The notes under the pieces are model-generated. The model did not search any database, was not told the DNA's origin, and was given only the letters and a program-made list of their open reading frames with translations. Both the position numbers and the translations under genes were made by a program. A stretch of 64,000 bases of DNA from DYKG01 sp964596185 (GTDB lineage Bacteria > Muiribacteriota > Ozemobacteria > Ozemobacterales > Ozemobacteraceae), in the NCBI GenBank assembly GCA_964596185.1, contig CAZQUE010000018.1, positions 5,512-69,511 on the forward strand, given 5' to 3'. Position 1 is the stretch's first letter. Each line of letters begins with the position of its first letter. Shown here piece after piece: positions 1-9,420 of this stretch.

Positions 1-234
1 GGCTGCGGGCTGATCCGGAGTTTTACCGCCTTCGCCCATGGGCAATTCACTGAGTCCTACAACTACCACCGCCTTGGCATTCCTCTTTATTTTCTAATTC
101 TGATGCAGATTCCTTTACGTCTCTATCTTTTGAAAAAAGGACCAGAAAAGCTTTCTGGTCGAGTTAACGCGCTTCTGCAATGGCCGATCCCGATTACTAT
201 TGCCGCCCTGATAATAAACTGGCTCATCCCCTAA
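1..234 (+). CDS. DUF2752 family membrane protein, C-terminal part
   Basis: The open frame runs in from the window edge and ends at TAA 232-234, leaving 77 residues. The remnant begins GCGLIRSFTAFAHGQF and continues into two hydrophobic stretches. This matches the family hallmark of DUF2752, where a Cys-Gly-Leu-x-Arg motif precedes a short amphipathic segment and a final membrane helix. These are small integral membrane proteins of unknown function. The upstream half, including the usual PxCP motif, lies outside the window. No terminator is visible before the ankyrin gene promoter. Confidence 0.7.
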   Translation, partial: GCGLIRSFTAFAHGQFTESYNYHRLGIPLYFLILMQIPLRLYLLKKGPEKLSGRVNALLQWPIPITIAALIINWLIP

Positions 235-283
235 GGCATTTTTACTCAAGCAAAACTCCATTCATGTTTGTGAATCTTTTCTA

Positions 284-311
284 TTGCCTGATCTTTCAGG
301 TATTGTAAAAT
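284..311 (+). promoter_or_regulatory. candidate sigma-70 promoter of the ankyrin gene
   Basis: TTGCCT (284-289), 16 bases, then TAAAAT (306-311), about 30 bases before the ATG at 342. The -10 is 5/6 consensus and the -35 is weak. A small palindrome (CCTGA...TCAGG) sits in the spacer. Position and orientation are right for the downstream gene, but activity is inferred only. Confidence 0.4.
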
Positions 312-341
312 AAGAGAAAAGTTCATTGATTTGGATCAACA

Positions 342-2957
342 ATGAGATTGAAGGAAAAATTTCTGCTGCTTTTTAATCGCAGGCTTTTGCTGGCAATTAG
401 CGTAGCATTTTCTGCTTTTCTATTTTTCAGCCAAGGGGCCCCAACGATAATCGGAGCAGAAAAGAAACCGGTTGTAAAGCACGAATGGCCAAATCGGCCA
501 GTCGAGCTTGATCCTGACAAAGAGCCGGATTACCGAATGGACTTCAAATTCTACACGGGCATGTTTGTCGAGATGATGACTGCTGATATTCGCAACGGAA
601 AACTCTATAAGATTTTTCGCGGCAGTCCGGGCTACATTGGGCACTCCACGGTTTATTATTTCGAAAATGATCGTATAGTTGGGGTTGTCTCAAAAGGTTC
701 ACCGGCCGTTGAAAATTACGGCATGGGAAAGCGCATGATTTCAGTGCGCCCTCAAGACCTCGACATTAACCGGATTCTTTTGCGCAAGGGCAAAATTGTT
801 TCATGGGTGAAAAGAGACGGCCAACCTCTTCCTTTTGCCTACCAGACATTTAAAGCCCAGGAACGTTCGCTTAAGGAACTTGAAAAATATTACACAAATC
901 TGGTCAAATACCGAGAGAGCTGGACCTTAGAAAAATCCCACCAGGATGCCGTTTATCATCCGGTATTACAGGCGCTGCACTGTGGAAACGCCTCTGAGGC
1001 TCACAGATTGTTCGCGCAGATTAAAGTCGCTTCGGCAAGCCCGGAACTTTTTAACCAGATTGCCATGTTGTCCGTAGAGAGCAATAATTCTGAAATGCTG
1101 CAACTTGCACTTCAGTCGAAGTTCGAGCCTAAAAGCAAGACGGCCATAAGAACTCTTTGTCTTGCTTCGTGGCTGGGCTATTTCGACATGGCAAAAGCAC
1201 TGATTGATTCTGGGGTTCCGGCAGATGTCAAGGATTATGACGAGCATTATCCAGTTGAATATGCCATTTGCAGTGGGAACTTACCATTATTTAAATTTTT
1301 GTTTGATAAAGTATCTCTAGAAAAGCGCGATCCTTATTTTCTGCGCGAGTTCAGTTATAGTCTAATGTTGAAAGCTTCAACATTTGCAAGACTGGAAATT
1401 GCCGATGCCTTATTGGAGTATGGTTGTCACACACTTCTTAAAGACTTTCAGGTGGCGAGGGTCTTATGTGCAGCGGCAAGCGGTGAAAGCGAAAAATTCT
1501 TCAAATTTTTACTTGAATCCAGATTTAAAGCGAAACTTGACGAGCAATCGTTGCAGGCTGCTTTAAGATCGGCGGCGATGGCAGAAAACGTTAAATCAGT
1601 AGAAATACTTCTTGGACTTGGCGTCAATCCTGACAGCCCTGACGATGATAAAAAAACGACTTTGATGCTGCTTCTCTATCGTTCAAATTGCTCCGCCAAA
1701 AGCAAAGAGATTATCAGAATGCTTATTGCAGCCGGTGCAAACCTTCAAAGCAGTGACCGATGGGGCAAAACGGTTTGGCAATACGCGGCCCATCAAAAAG
1801 ACCAGGAAGTGCTGGGCATGATTCTTCCCCCGTCAGAAGAAGATACCGATGACTCTCTTGCCATCGCCTTTGAAAAAGCCGCTGAAAACTACAATTTTCC
1901 TGCCATGGAGCACATTTTACTGAATCATCCCGATTTTAAACTCGAAAATCAAGGCAATAAAGCTTTTGCAAGCAGCCTTAAGTTTAACAGGATCCAGGTA
2001 ATCGACTGGTTTTTCCGCAGGGGTTTCGATCTGCAAAAGGCATCAATAAAAGCGCCAATGACCATTTACCTGAAAAATATTGATAAGTATTCGAGTTGGA
2101 ACGAAGAGAACATTCTAAGTTTGCTATTGGAAAACGGCGCTCAGGTAAATGAAACCGATGAAATTTTTGCCAGCGCCCTTGATTATATGTGGCTTAGCAA
2201 TTGTGAATGGAAGAATGAGGGCATAGCTTTTCTTGAAAACGCCGGAGGCAAAGATTCCTTTGTTGCAGCAATTCTGCAAGGAGATATCGATAAGGTGCAA
2301 TCATTTACCAACCTTAAAGAACGTTTGAAAATCAAAGATAAAAGAGGCAATAATCTCCTGCATTTATGTGCCCGGGAAGGCCAGGCGAAATTGATCTCTT
2401 ACCTGGTTGAAGCAGGTATGCCGGTAGATGAGAAAAATGATGATTTAAAAACGCCGCTGTGGCTGGCAATTGAATTCGACCAGCTCGAAGCAGCAAGAGT
2501 TCTGCATGACAAAGGAGCGCAAATTGATGCTCGCAACGAAAATGGAGAAACCATACTATACGAAGAGGTAAAAACAGCTTCTCCGCAAGCAGTGGAATTT
2601 CTCTTAAAAAACGGCGCCAGCCTGTTCCCGAAAACAAAACATCGCTGGTCTGGACCAGTAATTGGCAGATTACTTTGCAATCCCGGCTTTGAAAAAAGGA
2701 CTGAAGTGGCTGAAATTCTTTTAAAATACGGAGCACAGGTAGATTCTCCCGACCATACGGACTCGATGCTTCACAATGCTGCAAGCATGGATTGGAAGGA
2801 AGATGTGGTCTGGTTATTGAACCATGGAGCCAGGATCAACGCCCTGAATGAAAAGGGTCGCACGCCACTCGACTCTGCCCTTCGTTTAAAGCGGTTTGAA
2901 ATGGCCGATTTTTTGAGATCATTGGGCGCTAAAACTGCAGAAGAACTAAACAAATAG
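342..2957 (+). CDS. secreted ankyrin-repeat protein
   Basis: 871 residues. The N-terminus is a long signal peptide or anchor (basic start, then a hydrophobic run ending near residue 40), so the protein should be exported. Residues about 45-190 form a non-repeat domain of unknown type. From about residue 230 to the end there are many ankyrin-type repeats, recognisable from phrases such as LLHLCAREGQ, LLENGAQVN, TPLWLAIEF and GRTPLDSALR spaced about 33 residues apart. Ankyrin arrays bind proteins; no enzymatic motif is seen. There is no strong Shine-Dalgarno before the ATG. The gene is monocistronic: a strong new promoter follows at 3001. Partner and role are unknown. Confidence 0.85.
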   Translation: MRLKEKFLLLFNRRLLLAISVAFSAFLFFSQGAPTIIGAEKKPVVKHEWPNRPVELDPDKEPDYRMDFKFYTGMFVEMMTADIRNGKLYKIFRGSPGYIGHSTVYYFENDRIVGVVSKGSPAVENYGMGKRMISVRPQDLDINRILLRKGKIVSWVKRDGQPLPFAYQTFKAQERSLKELEKYYTNLVKYRESWTLEKSHQDAVYHPVLQALHCGNASEAHRLFAQIKVASASPELFNQIAMLSVESNNSEMLQLALQSKFEPKSKTAIRTLCLASWLGYFDMAKALIDSGVPADVKDYDEHYPVEYAICSGNLPLFKFLFDKVSLEKRDPYFLREFSYSLMLKASTFARLEIADALLEYGCHTLLKDFQVARVLCAAASGESEKFFKFLLESRFKAKLDEQSLQAALRSAAMAENVKSVEILLGLGVNPDSPDDDKKTTLMLLLYRSNCSAKSKEIIRMLIAAGANLQSSDRWGKTVWQYAAHQKDQEVLGMILPPSEEDTDDSLAIAFEKAAENYNFPAMEHILLNHPDFKLENQGNKAFASSLKFNRIQVIDWFFRRGFDLQKASIKAPMTIYLKNIDKYSSWNEENILSLLLENGAQVNETDEIFASALDYMWLSNCEWKNEGIAFLENAGGKDSFVAAILQGDIDKVQSFTNLKERLKIKDKRGNNLLHLCAREGQAKLISYLVEAGMPVDEKNDDLKTPLWLAIEFDQLEAARVLHDKGAQIDARNENGETILYEEVKTASPQAVEFLLKNGASLFPKTKHRWSGPVIGRLLCNPGFEKRTEVAEILLKYGAQVDSPDHTDSMLHNAASMDWKEDVVWLLNHGARINALNEKGRTPLDSALRLKRFEMADFLRSLGAKTAEELNK

Positions 2958-3000
2958 GTACAAAAGGATCTTTGAATTGCCATATTTGAATTTTTGTTGG

Positions 3001-3029
3001 TTGACAAATTGTTAGAGTATCAATATAAT
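3001..3029 (+). promoter_or_regulatory. consensus sigma-70 promoter of the ABC exporter leader
   Basis: A perfect TTGACA (3001-3006), an exact 17-base spacer and a perfect TATAAT (3024-3029). This is the best sigma-70 match seen in the window. Transcription would start near 3036, about 30 bases before the leader ORF at 3066. A very strong promoter followed by an intrinsic terminator is what attenuation control needs. Confidence 0.85.
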
Positions 3030-3065
3030 TCAAACGGTAAATTTAATCTGAAAGAAACGGAGGAA

Positions 3066-3137
3066 ATGAGTATGCTCATCAATACATTTGCAAAAAACCA
3101 GTCATTTGCCTTCGTTTGCACCCCTTTTCGTCGCTGA
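3066..3137 (+). CDS. putative regulatory leader peptide of the ABC exporter
   Basis: A 23-codon ORF preceded by a strong Shine-Dalgarno (CGGAGG, 3058-3063). The first ATG (3066) is very close to it and the second ATG (3072) has better spacing, so either may be used. The peptide begins MSMLIN and ends CTPFRR before TGA at 3135-3137. It lies between a consensus promoter and an intrinsic terminator that starts 16 bases after its stop. In Bacillus subtilis the heterodimeric exporter bmrCD is controlled by translation of the short leader bmrB in this arrangement; the analogy here is inferred from position. The segment near 3114-3123 (TTGCACCCC) is nearly complementary to the 5' terminator arm and could act in an antiterminator. 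Homology to a known leader was not recognised. Confidence 0.6.
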   Translation: MSMLINTFAKNQSFAFVCTPFRR

Positions 3138-3153
3138 ATCAGAATTATTTCGA

Positions 3154-3190
3154 GCGGGTTGCCTCACGAAAGGCAACCCGCTTTTACTTT
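3154..3190 (+). terminator. intrinsic terminator/attenuator ahead of the ABC exporter
   Basis: A perfect 10-bp stem, GCGGGTTGCC (3154-3163) with GGCAACCCGC (3172-3181), an 8-base loop, then a T-rich tract. It lies downstream of the leader ORF and about 140 bases upstream of the exporter ATG, so it would stop most transcripts before the genes unless read through. It does not end any larger gene, which favours an attenuator role. Confidence 0.8.
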
Positions 3191-3331
3191 TTCCCGAAAT
3201 CTGTGCTTGCGCAAGCCACCGGAGACTTAGAACAGGAGACAAGAAACATGAATATTTCAGGAACACCCAAAAGCTGAATTTCATCCCGTTCCCCGGGCCT
3301 AAGGCCTAAATGAACCAAATGGTAACAAATT

Positions 3332-5134
3332 ATGCAGAATAACAGTAAAACCTCAGTATTAAAAAGACTTCTGCCGTTCTTCAAACCACATCTCGGCAAA
3401 CTCGCAATCGCGCTTGTTTCCATGGTGGTCGTTACCGGTGTTCATCTGGCCAGACCAATGATTCTAAGAACCATCATTGATTCTGCAATACCACAGAAGA
3501 ACATCGAAATGGCAGCATATCTCGCCGGAACCTTCATTCTGCTGCTGATGCTTGGCGCAAGTGCCATGTACATCAGAGTCAGACTGATGGCAAGCCTTGG
3601 TGCCGAAGTTGTCGCTGAAATAAAGCGGCAGCTTTTCGGGCACATTCTCGGCCAGGGTATGCGCTTTTTCGATCTGAACCAGACCGGAAAACTGATTACC
3701 AGAACCGAATCAGATGCGAACCAGCTTAAGTCGCTGTTCACCCAGTCGACTGCCCAGCTCTTTGCCAGCACAATGCTGATCATCGGCACAATAATCGTTC
3801 TCTTTCGCGAAGATCGAAACATAGGAATGATCGCGATCGTTTCGATGCTGCTGGTCGGAAGCATGCTGTTCTTTTATCTGAGCTACATTCGTGGCCTCTA
3901 CACGAAAGTGCGCGAAAAAAACAGCCAGCTTACCGGCTACCTGACTGAATTCATTCAGGGCGTGCCATTGATCAAGGTGCATGGACGCGAAGAAGACATC
4001 AAGCAGAATATGCACAACTATAACAAAGAGAAAGCAGACCTTGAATGCAAAGCCGCATTCATTGAATACACCCTGTTTTCTTCAACCTTTCGCTTCTGCA
4101 CCGAAATCGGCGCGATTCTGGCACTGTTCGCTTACTGCAGCACCCGCGTCTATCAGGGAACCATGACCGTGGGAACCCTGGTAATGTATATCGAGCTACT
4201 GCGACAGTTCTTCAGACCGCTCGAATACCTGGTTGAAGTGCTTGCTCAGCTGCAGTCTGCGTTGGCTGCCGGCATTCGAGTGTTTGACATTCTCGATACC
4301 GTACCTGCGGTTGTCGATAATGGCCAACCGGCACCAGGCCTGAAATTGCAGCAAAAGCTAGAATTCGCAGATGTGTCTTTTGCTTACGATAATGAAATTG
4401 TGCTCAAAAATGCCAGCTTCACTATTCCAAAAGGCAAACAGATTGCCATTGTCGGAGCTTCCGGCTCAGGCAAAACGACCTGTATCAACCTTCTATTGCG
4501 CTTCTATGATCCCAGCAGCGGAAAAATATGCGTTGACGGCGTTGACATCAAAGAATTCAGCCTGAATGACTGGCGAAATCACATCGCTTTGGTTCTCCAG
4601 GAAATATACCTGTTTCCCGGGACCATAATGGAAAACCTTAAAGCTTTCCATACCGATGTCGACGATGAAACGGTCATCAAGGCAGCAAAAGAGCTAGGCG
4701 CCCATGATTTCATCATGAGACAACCGAAGGGTTATGAAACAGTGCTTGCCGAGCGTGGTGCCAACCTCTCTTACGGTGAGCGGCAGCTGCTTTCTTACAC
4801 CAGGGCACTGGTCAAAGATCCTGACCTGCTTATTCTCGATGAGGCAACCTCATCGGTTGACGTCATAACTGAGCGCGAGCTACAGGCATCGATGGAAAAG
4901 CTGATGCAGGGCCGCACCTCGATTGTGATTGCCCATCGGCTTTCGACCATTCGCAAGGCAGATAATATTCTCGTTTTTGCAAATGGCAAGCTGATTCAGA
5001 GCGGCAATCATGAAGAGCTTATCAGACAAAGCGGAAACTATCGTGAACTCGTGCTCATTCAAAGCACCGGCGGCGTTATTCCCGACATTGAAAACAGCGC
5101 CACCGATGCAGAAGTTACAGGAGCTGTAGCATGA
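3332..5134 (+). CDS. ABC multidrug-type exporter half-transporter, subunit A
   Basis: 600 residues: an N-terminal six-helix exporter domain (about 15-310) fused to an ATPase domain (about 340-580). Walker A is GASGSGKT and Walker B LLILDEAT with the catalytic Glu present. The signature motif is altered to LSYGE instead of LSGGQ, and the H-loop AHR is present. It overlaps the next gene by 4 bases (ATGA), so the two subunits are translationally coupled and should form a heterodimer of the BmrCD/LmrCD/TM287-288 type. In such pumps one of the two ATP sites is degenerate, and the altered signature here belongs to that site. The Shine-Dalgarno before ATG 3332 is poor. Substrate cannot be read from sequence; drugs, lipids or peptides are all possible. 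Confidence 0.9.
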   Translation: MQNNSKTSVLKRLLPFFKPHLGKLAIALVSMVVVTGVHLARPMILRTIIDSAIPQKNIEMAAYLAGTFILLLMLGASAMYIRVRLMASLGAEVVAEIKRQLFGHILGQGMRFFDLNQTGKLITRTESDANQLKSLFTQSTAQLFASTMLIIGTIIVLFREDRNIGMIAIVSMLLVGSMLFFYLSYIRGLYTKVREKNSQLTGYLTEFIQGVPLIKVHGREEDIKQNMHNYNKEKADLECKAAFIEYTLFSSTFRFCTEIGAILALFAYCSTRVYQGTMTVGTLVMYIELLRQFFRPLEYLVEVLAQLQSALAAGIRVFDILDTVPAVVDNGQPAPGLKLQQKLEFADVSFAYDNEIVLKNASFTIPKGKQIAIVGASGSGKTTCINLLLRFYDPSSGKICVDGVDIKEFSLNDWRNHIALVLQEIYLFPGTIMENLKAFHTDVDDETVIKAAKELGAHDFIMRQPKGYETVLAERGANLSYGERQLLSYTRALVKDPDLLILDEATSSVDVITERELQASMEKLMQGRTSIVIAHRLSTIRKADNILVFANGKLIQSGNHEELIRQSGNYRELVLIQSTGGVIPDIENSATDAEVTGAVA

Positions 5135-6948
5135 AACAACTAAACGAAAAACAGCTCAGACACAGCAGAACCTACTATCTGAAATGGATCTGGAACGAAT
5201 ACCGGAACCACAAAAAGATGATTCTGTTTCTGCTGGCTCTGACGGTTCTGTCGACCCTGGTCGCAGTGTTGTTTCCCATGGTATTCAAATACATAATCGA
5301 TACGATGGTCGAAGGTCTGAAAAAGTTTCAGGCCGGGCAAATCAGCATAGATACCGCGAAAGCGGAACGCAACAAAATGCTGTTGATGCTGTTCGCCATG
5401 GGTCTGGGGCCGATTTTCGGCGGCATGTATCCGTATTTTCGCGCCAAAATGAATGTGCATTTCGAAATGTATTTTCGCGAAAAGTTCTTTGCCGAAATTC
5501 TGGCGAAAGGGCATAAGTTCTTTCTCAAATTCAGAACCGGAGACCTGGTAACCCGTTTGACCGAAGACATTCGCACCTGGCCACCAGGTCTGGCATGGTT
5601 GTGCTGTTCTGGCATCTTCAGAGCAGTCAACTCAGCGAGCGTCATCTTCTTCTGTCTGGCGACCATGATGTATCTGAACTGGAAACTGGCACTGCTGGCA
5701 TGTATACCTCTGCCGATAATGCTCTATATCTTCATGAAGCTCGAAACCCAATTTGGCGAAAGCTTCAAAGATCTTCAAACCGGCATGTCTGAAGGAAATG
5801 ATTTTCTTGAAGCCGCCTATTCTGGCATCAAGATCATCAGCTCCTTCAATGCCCAGCAGCCGCAGCGACGTCTGTTCGCTGAGCATCTGAAAAAGCGCAT
5901 CGCTCAGGAAGTGCGCGTTGACTCGCTCTGGGGTATGTTCATGGTCTTCTTTGACTTTTTGAACTACGCCGGTGAAGTGTTGGTATTGCTATTCGGCGGT
6001 ATCATGGTCATCAGAGGCGAACTGACATTGGGCGCCTACTACGCTTTCTTCAGCTATCTCGGTATGATCATCTACCCGCTGATGGATATTCCGATGCTGC
6101 TGGTCACCCTGACACAGGCCTGTGTCGCCATCGACCGCCTTGAAGATCTCGAAAACGCTGAACGAACATGGCAGGAACACGACGCCGAGGGCTGTCAGCT
6201 GGTGTCTCAGCTCAACAGTGTTGAGTTCGTAGACGTCAGCTTCAAGCACAGTCTGGTTGAAGAGGGTGATAATGACAAAGAGCCTTTCGCCTTTAAAACC
6301 CTGAGCTTCAAGCTCAACCAAGGGGAAAAGGTTGCCGTCGTTGGTCAGATCGGCTCAGGCAAAACAACGCTGCTCAATCTTCTTTCGGGCATGCTCAAGG
6401 CAGATTCGGGCAAGATTCTGGTTAACGGTATCGATCTCGATGAAATAGACAAACAATCGTTCCGTGAAAAAATCGGTTACATTCAACAGGAACCGGTAAT
6501 TTTTTCGGAAACGATTCATACCAACATCGACTTCTGGCGCGGCAATGCTGAAGCTCTGGTACAATCATGCGCCCGGCTGGCTCAGTTCGAAGGCGAAGTT
6601 CTCGCCTTCCCGAACGGTTATTCTGAACCGGTTGGTCAACGTGGCGTCACCCTCTCAGGTGGTCAGCGGCAACGCCTGTCGATCGCCAGGGCTCTGGTCG
6701 GTCGGCCTCAGCTGCTACTGATGGACGACATCACCGCCAGCCTCGATGCGGCAAACGAAAAGCGCTTGTGGCAAGACCTTGCCAAAGAGTATGGCAGCAT
6801 CACCTGCCTGATCGTCACGCATCGCATGGCCACGGCAATGATGGCAGACCGCATCATCGTTCTCGATGAGGGGCGCATCGCCGCCATCGGCACTCACGAT
6901 GAGCTGATGCAGACCAGCGCCAAATACCGCGAACTGGCCCACGCTTAA
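5131..6948 (+). CDS. ABC multidrug-type exporter half-transporter, subunit B
   Basis: 605 residues with an N-terminal exporter membrane domain (about 15-330) and a C-terminal ATPase (about 360-600). Walker A is GQIGSGKT and the signature is a normal LSGGQ. Walker B reads LLMDDIT, so the catalytic Glu is replaced by Asp; the H-loop THR is present. Together with subunit A's altered signature, this places the degenerate ATP site at B's Walker motifs against A's signature. The consensus site is A's Walker motifs with B's LSGGQ. This complementary asymmetry supports a heterodimer. The gene starts inside the subunit A stop (ATGA) and is followed by a strong terminator. Confidence 0.9.
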   Translation: MKQLNEKQLRHSRTYYLKWIWNEYRNHKKMILFLLALTVLSTLVAVLFPMVFKYIIDTMVEGLKKFQAGQISIDTAKAERNKMLLMLFAMGLGPIFGGMYPYFRAKMNVHFEMYFREKFFAEILAKGHKFFLKFRTGDLVTRLTEDIRTWPPGLAWLCCSGIFRAVNSASVIFFCLATMMYLNWKLALLACIPLPIMLYIFMKLETQFGESFKDLQTGMSEGNDFLEAAYSGIKIISSFNAQQPQRRLFAEHLKKRIAQEVRVDSLWGMFMVFFDFLNYAGEVLVLLFGGIMVIRGELTLGAYYAFFSYLGMIIYPLMDIPMLLVTLTQACVAIDRLEDLENAERTWQEHDAEGCQLVSQLNSVEFVDVSFKHSLVEEGDNDKEPFAFKTLSFKLNQGEKVAVVGQIGSGKTTLLNLLSGMLKADSGKILVNGIDLDEIDKQSFREKIGYIQQEPVIFSETIHTNIDFWRGNAEALVQSCARLAQFEGEVLAFPNGYSEPVGQRGVTLSGGQRQRLSIARALVGRPQLLLMDDITASLDAANEKRLWQDLAKEYGSITCLIVTHRMATAMMADRIIVLDEGRIAAIGTHDELMQTSAKYRELAHA

Positions 6949-6955
6949 TAGCAAA

Positions 6956-6986
6956 GGGGCTGCCAATTAAAGGCAGCCCCTTTTTT
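6956..6986 (+). terminator. intrinsic terminator of the ABC exporter operon
   Basis: Stem GGGGCTGCC (6956-6964) with GGCAGCCCC (6972-6980), a 7-base loop, then six T. It lies 8 bases after the exporter stop codon. A preceding AAA allows partial function in the other direction for the convergent gene. Confidence 0.9.
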
Positions 6987-7041
6987 CATGATTATTCGAC
7001 TGGCGGATTCTGGAATGAAAATGAATGACACTCTTAAGACG

Positions 7042-9177
7042 CTAGAAGTTGGGATCGGGTTCGTCAACGATGACAAATTCAGCCTGTGAACCTTTCTTTT
7101 GCAGAAAAAAGAAAAGCTTTCTTTTAATGTTGCCTGAAAAATTCTCGGCAGGGAAAATTTTTTCGAGTGATGCGCTCCATGCCTCAGGCAGCTTCGTCTT
7201 TGTATCGAATTCAAGACCGTAATTAGTATATCTGAATGGGTCGATCATTTTTACCTTTATTTGCTGGTTTACATCTGGCAGCTTGAATGCTTGTGCAAGA
7301 ATTTTCCCCGGCGCTGAGCTTATATTCATCGCAAACTCGGCAATTACAAGCATCTCTTGTTTGGGAAACCAGTAGCCGTTGACATAAACATAGCTATCTT
7401 TTTCAGCCCGAAAGCTGCCCCGAAAAAACAGGGGGAAATCGAGAGGCCCCGCATCAGACAACTCAAGACCGAGAATTGCATAAAGTCTAAGCAACAACGG
7501 CAACTGGTATAAATCTGGCAAACCTTGATTGGAAACGTACCCAGACAAAATGTTGTTCGCAGCGCTTGAGTAGTATTTACCGATATTCCTCTGCAAATTA
7601 TTCACATAACAAGAATCTATCTTGCCGCCACTAAAACGTTCCAGCTCTTTTATAATCATCAATGCCGCTTTGTTAAGCTCGAGCAATTCTCTTCTCTTCC
7701 CATCGCCATCCAGACGGTTTCCGCCGGCAAAACCAAGTTCATAATTTGGACCATATCTGTAATCACTGAGAATAAACTTCCAGTCAAACTGAGTAACTTT
7801 TAAAGCCTTTTCTCTTTGAGGCAGCCAGAAAACAATGACTTCTCTTCTTGAGAAACTGCCCCCCCTAAGAATTAGTGAAAAGTCCTTTAATTCATCCTTT
7901 TCCTCGAACCACAATTTTGAAGGTAATTCCTTTACAGGATCAAAATTCGAAGCTTTGCCGGCCTCCCCTTCCTGATTGAATCTCAGGATCTTTGCTTCCT
8001 GCATGAACAGCAAAACCGCTCCAACGGCATCTGGATTGTTTATCAAACTAATTTTATGGCCTTCAATGGCATAGAACTCTCTTAGTTCATGATTAACTCC
8101 CATTTCACCAATTAAAGCGATATTTGGTGATTCCGGCCTGTTAAAAAATATAAAAAAGCCTCTATTGAACGAAAATCTCGGTAAGCAATCAAGCCTCGGA
8201 CTGTCTTTGAGACTTTCAATGATTGAATCGACGATATCTGCCGGCACTGAAGAATCTTCGGAATGATATCTATTACCGGATGGCTCAAGATTGCTCAACA
8301 GATTACTCCAGTATTCAAGCTTGTCTGAATTTGCTTTCCGGCAAAACAGTCCGGCCACGATTCGATTGAACTCGAATTTAAGCCTGGATTTTGGAACCGT
8401 TTTGATCGGTCGCTCCATCACTTTGTACAAATTATCCAAATCAGGATAGGGAGCCAAAAGATTACCAAAATACCTTTGCTTTTTTATTCTTTCACAGGCT
8501 TCTCTTGCAAGTTCAACCTGTCCAAGTGCATACATACAACTGGCATGGACAATCAACCCGCTTGCGTCAACAGGAAACGGAAATTCTTCCTCGAGCCAGG
8601 CACTTGAAAGTCGACTTTTGTTATTTTCACCCTGCGATGCCTCAACCAGTATTTTCAGCTGCAAAAGTTTCTTTTTTAAAGGAATCTCCAAATAGCTCTT
8701 TTTTCTGTTAGCAAGCCTGGCATAGTAGCGATAAAGAAGTTGTAAATCTGCAACAGGCCTACGGGCAACCATGAGAGCATAAAACAAGCGAATAACCAGA
8801 GAATCTTCCAATGAAGTGCCAATGCATAATTTATGAACTTCCAGAAGCTCTTTAAGGTTGCCCGGATCGGTCGGGTCCAGATTAAAAGCATTATTAATGC
8901 GATCTATGACAGAATAAGCTGCCAGCAAAGGATGATTGGCCCCAGCTATGCCATTAGAGTAGCGCTCTGGTAAAATTTTCCCAGCCGAAATTCTCGCTAT
9001 AGAGCAAGAGGCGTAGTCATCGTTTTTCCAACAGTCCTGGTTTTTGAAATTCCTTTGGGCAAATTGAAGAAATGCCTCTACCGCAGGCGAAGTTTCTGCT
9101 GCAAAAGCATGAAAAAATAACCCTGGAACAGAAAATAACAGAAAAAAAACTAATTGTTTACTACTAAAATTTTTCAA
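7042..9177 (-). CDS. secreted protein of unknown function
   Basis: 711 residues starting MKNFSSKQLVFFLLFSV, with a clear signal peptide cleaved after FHAFAA. The mature part has no motif I recognise. Residues about 30-250 look helical and TPR-like in composition, with many Leu/Ala/Tyr pairs; the rest is mixed alpha/beta with several aromatic-rich stretches. It converges on the ABC operon and stands alone, separated by about 240 bases from the next minus-strand gene and that gene's terminator. Cysteines are few, and no lipobox is present. Function is unknown. Confidence 0.75.
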   Translation of the reverse strand: MKNFSSKQLVFFLLFSVPGLFFHAFAAETSPAVEAFLQFAQRNFKNQDCWKNDDYASCSIARISAGKILPERYSNGIAGANHPLLAAYSVIDRINNAFNLDPTDPGNLKELLEVHKLCIGTSLEDSLVIRLFYALMVARRPVADLQLLYRYYARLANRKKSYLEIPLKKKLLQLKILVEASQGENNKSRLSSAWLEEEFPFPVDASGLIVHASCMYALGQVELAREACERIKKQRYFGNLLAPYPDLDNLYKVMERPIKTVPKSRLKFEFNRIVAGLFCRKANSDKLEYWSNLLSNLEPSGNRYHSEDSSVPADIVDSIIESLKDSPRLDCLPRFSFNRGFFIFFNRPESPNIALIGEMGVNHELREFYAIEGHKISLINNPDAVGAVLLFMQEAKILRFNQEGEAGKASNFDPVKELPSKLWFEEKDELKDFSLILRGGSFSRREVIVFWLPQREKALKVTQFDWKFILSDYRYGPNYELGFAGGNRLDGDGKRRELLELNKAALMIIKELERFSGGKIDSCYVNNLQRNIGKYYSSAANNILSGYVSNQGLPDLYQLPLLLRLYAILGLELSDAGPLDFPLFFRGSFRAEKDSYVYVNGYWFPKQEMLVIAEFAMNISSAPGKILAQAFKLPDVNQQIKVKMIDPFRYTNYGLEFDTKTKLPEAWSASLEKIFPAENFSGNIKRKLFFFLQKKGSQAEFVIVDEPDPNF

Positions 9178-9364
9178 CCCTTTATCACCTGTATCTTCTT
9201 AAATCATTGTTTAAAAAAAACAGTAGAAAATCTCAAACAAAAAACCAAAGTTCCATCCAAAGTTCCATTCTAGCTGGCCTGCAAATATTATAGGGCATAT
9301 CATTTCCATCAAGAAGCAAAATCTTGCCTTTTTTACGAACACTACATGAAAAGAAAAAAGCAAT

Positions 9365-9395
9365 CGCCGGGAATTCTAATTTAAAATTCCCGGCG
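9365..9395 (-). terminator. intrinsic terminator after the small secreted protein gene
   Basis: An 11-bp stem CGCCGGGAATT (9365-9375) with AATTCCCGGCG (9385-9395) around a 9-base loop. It lies 25 bases past the stop of the minus-strand gene at 9421. On the minus strand it is followed, after a short gap, by a T-rich run. This ends the sigma-54-type operon and separates it from the downstream secreted protein. Confidence 0.7.
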
Positions 9396-9420
9396 AAGGC
9401 TTCAGAAGTGAATAAGTTTT

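Noticed and set aside
3088..3309. Plus-strand open frame covering the terminator upstream of the ABC exporter
   Set aside because: It reads through the hairpin, has no Shine-Dalgarno and no motif. The 23-codon ORF at 3066 has far better signals.
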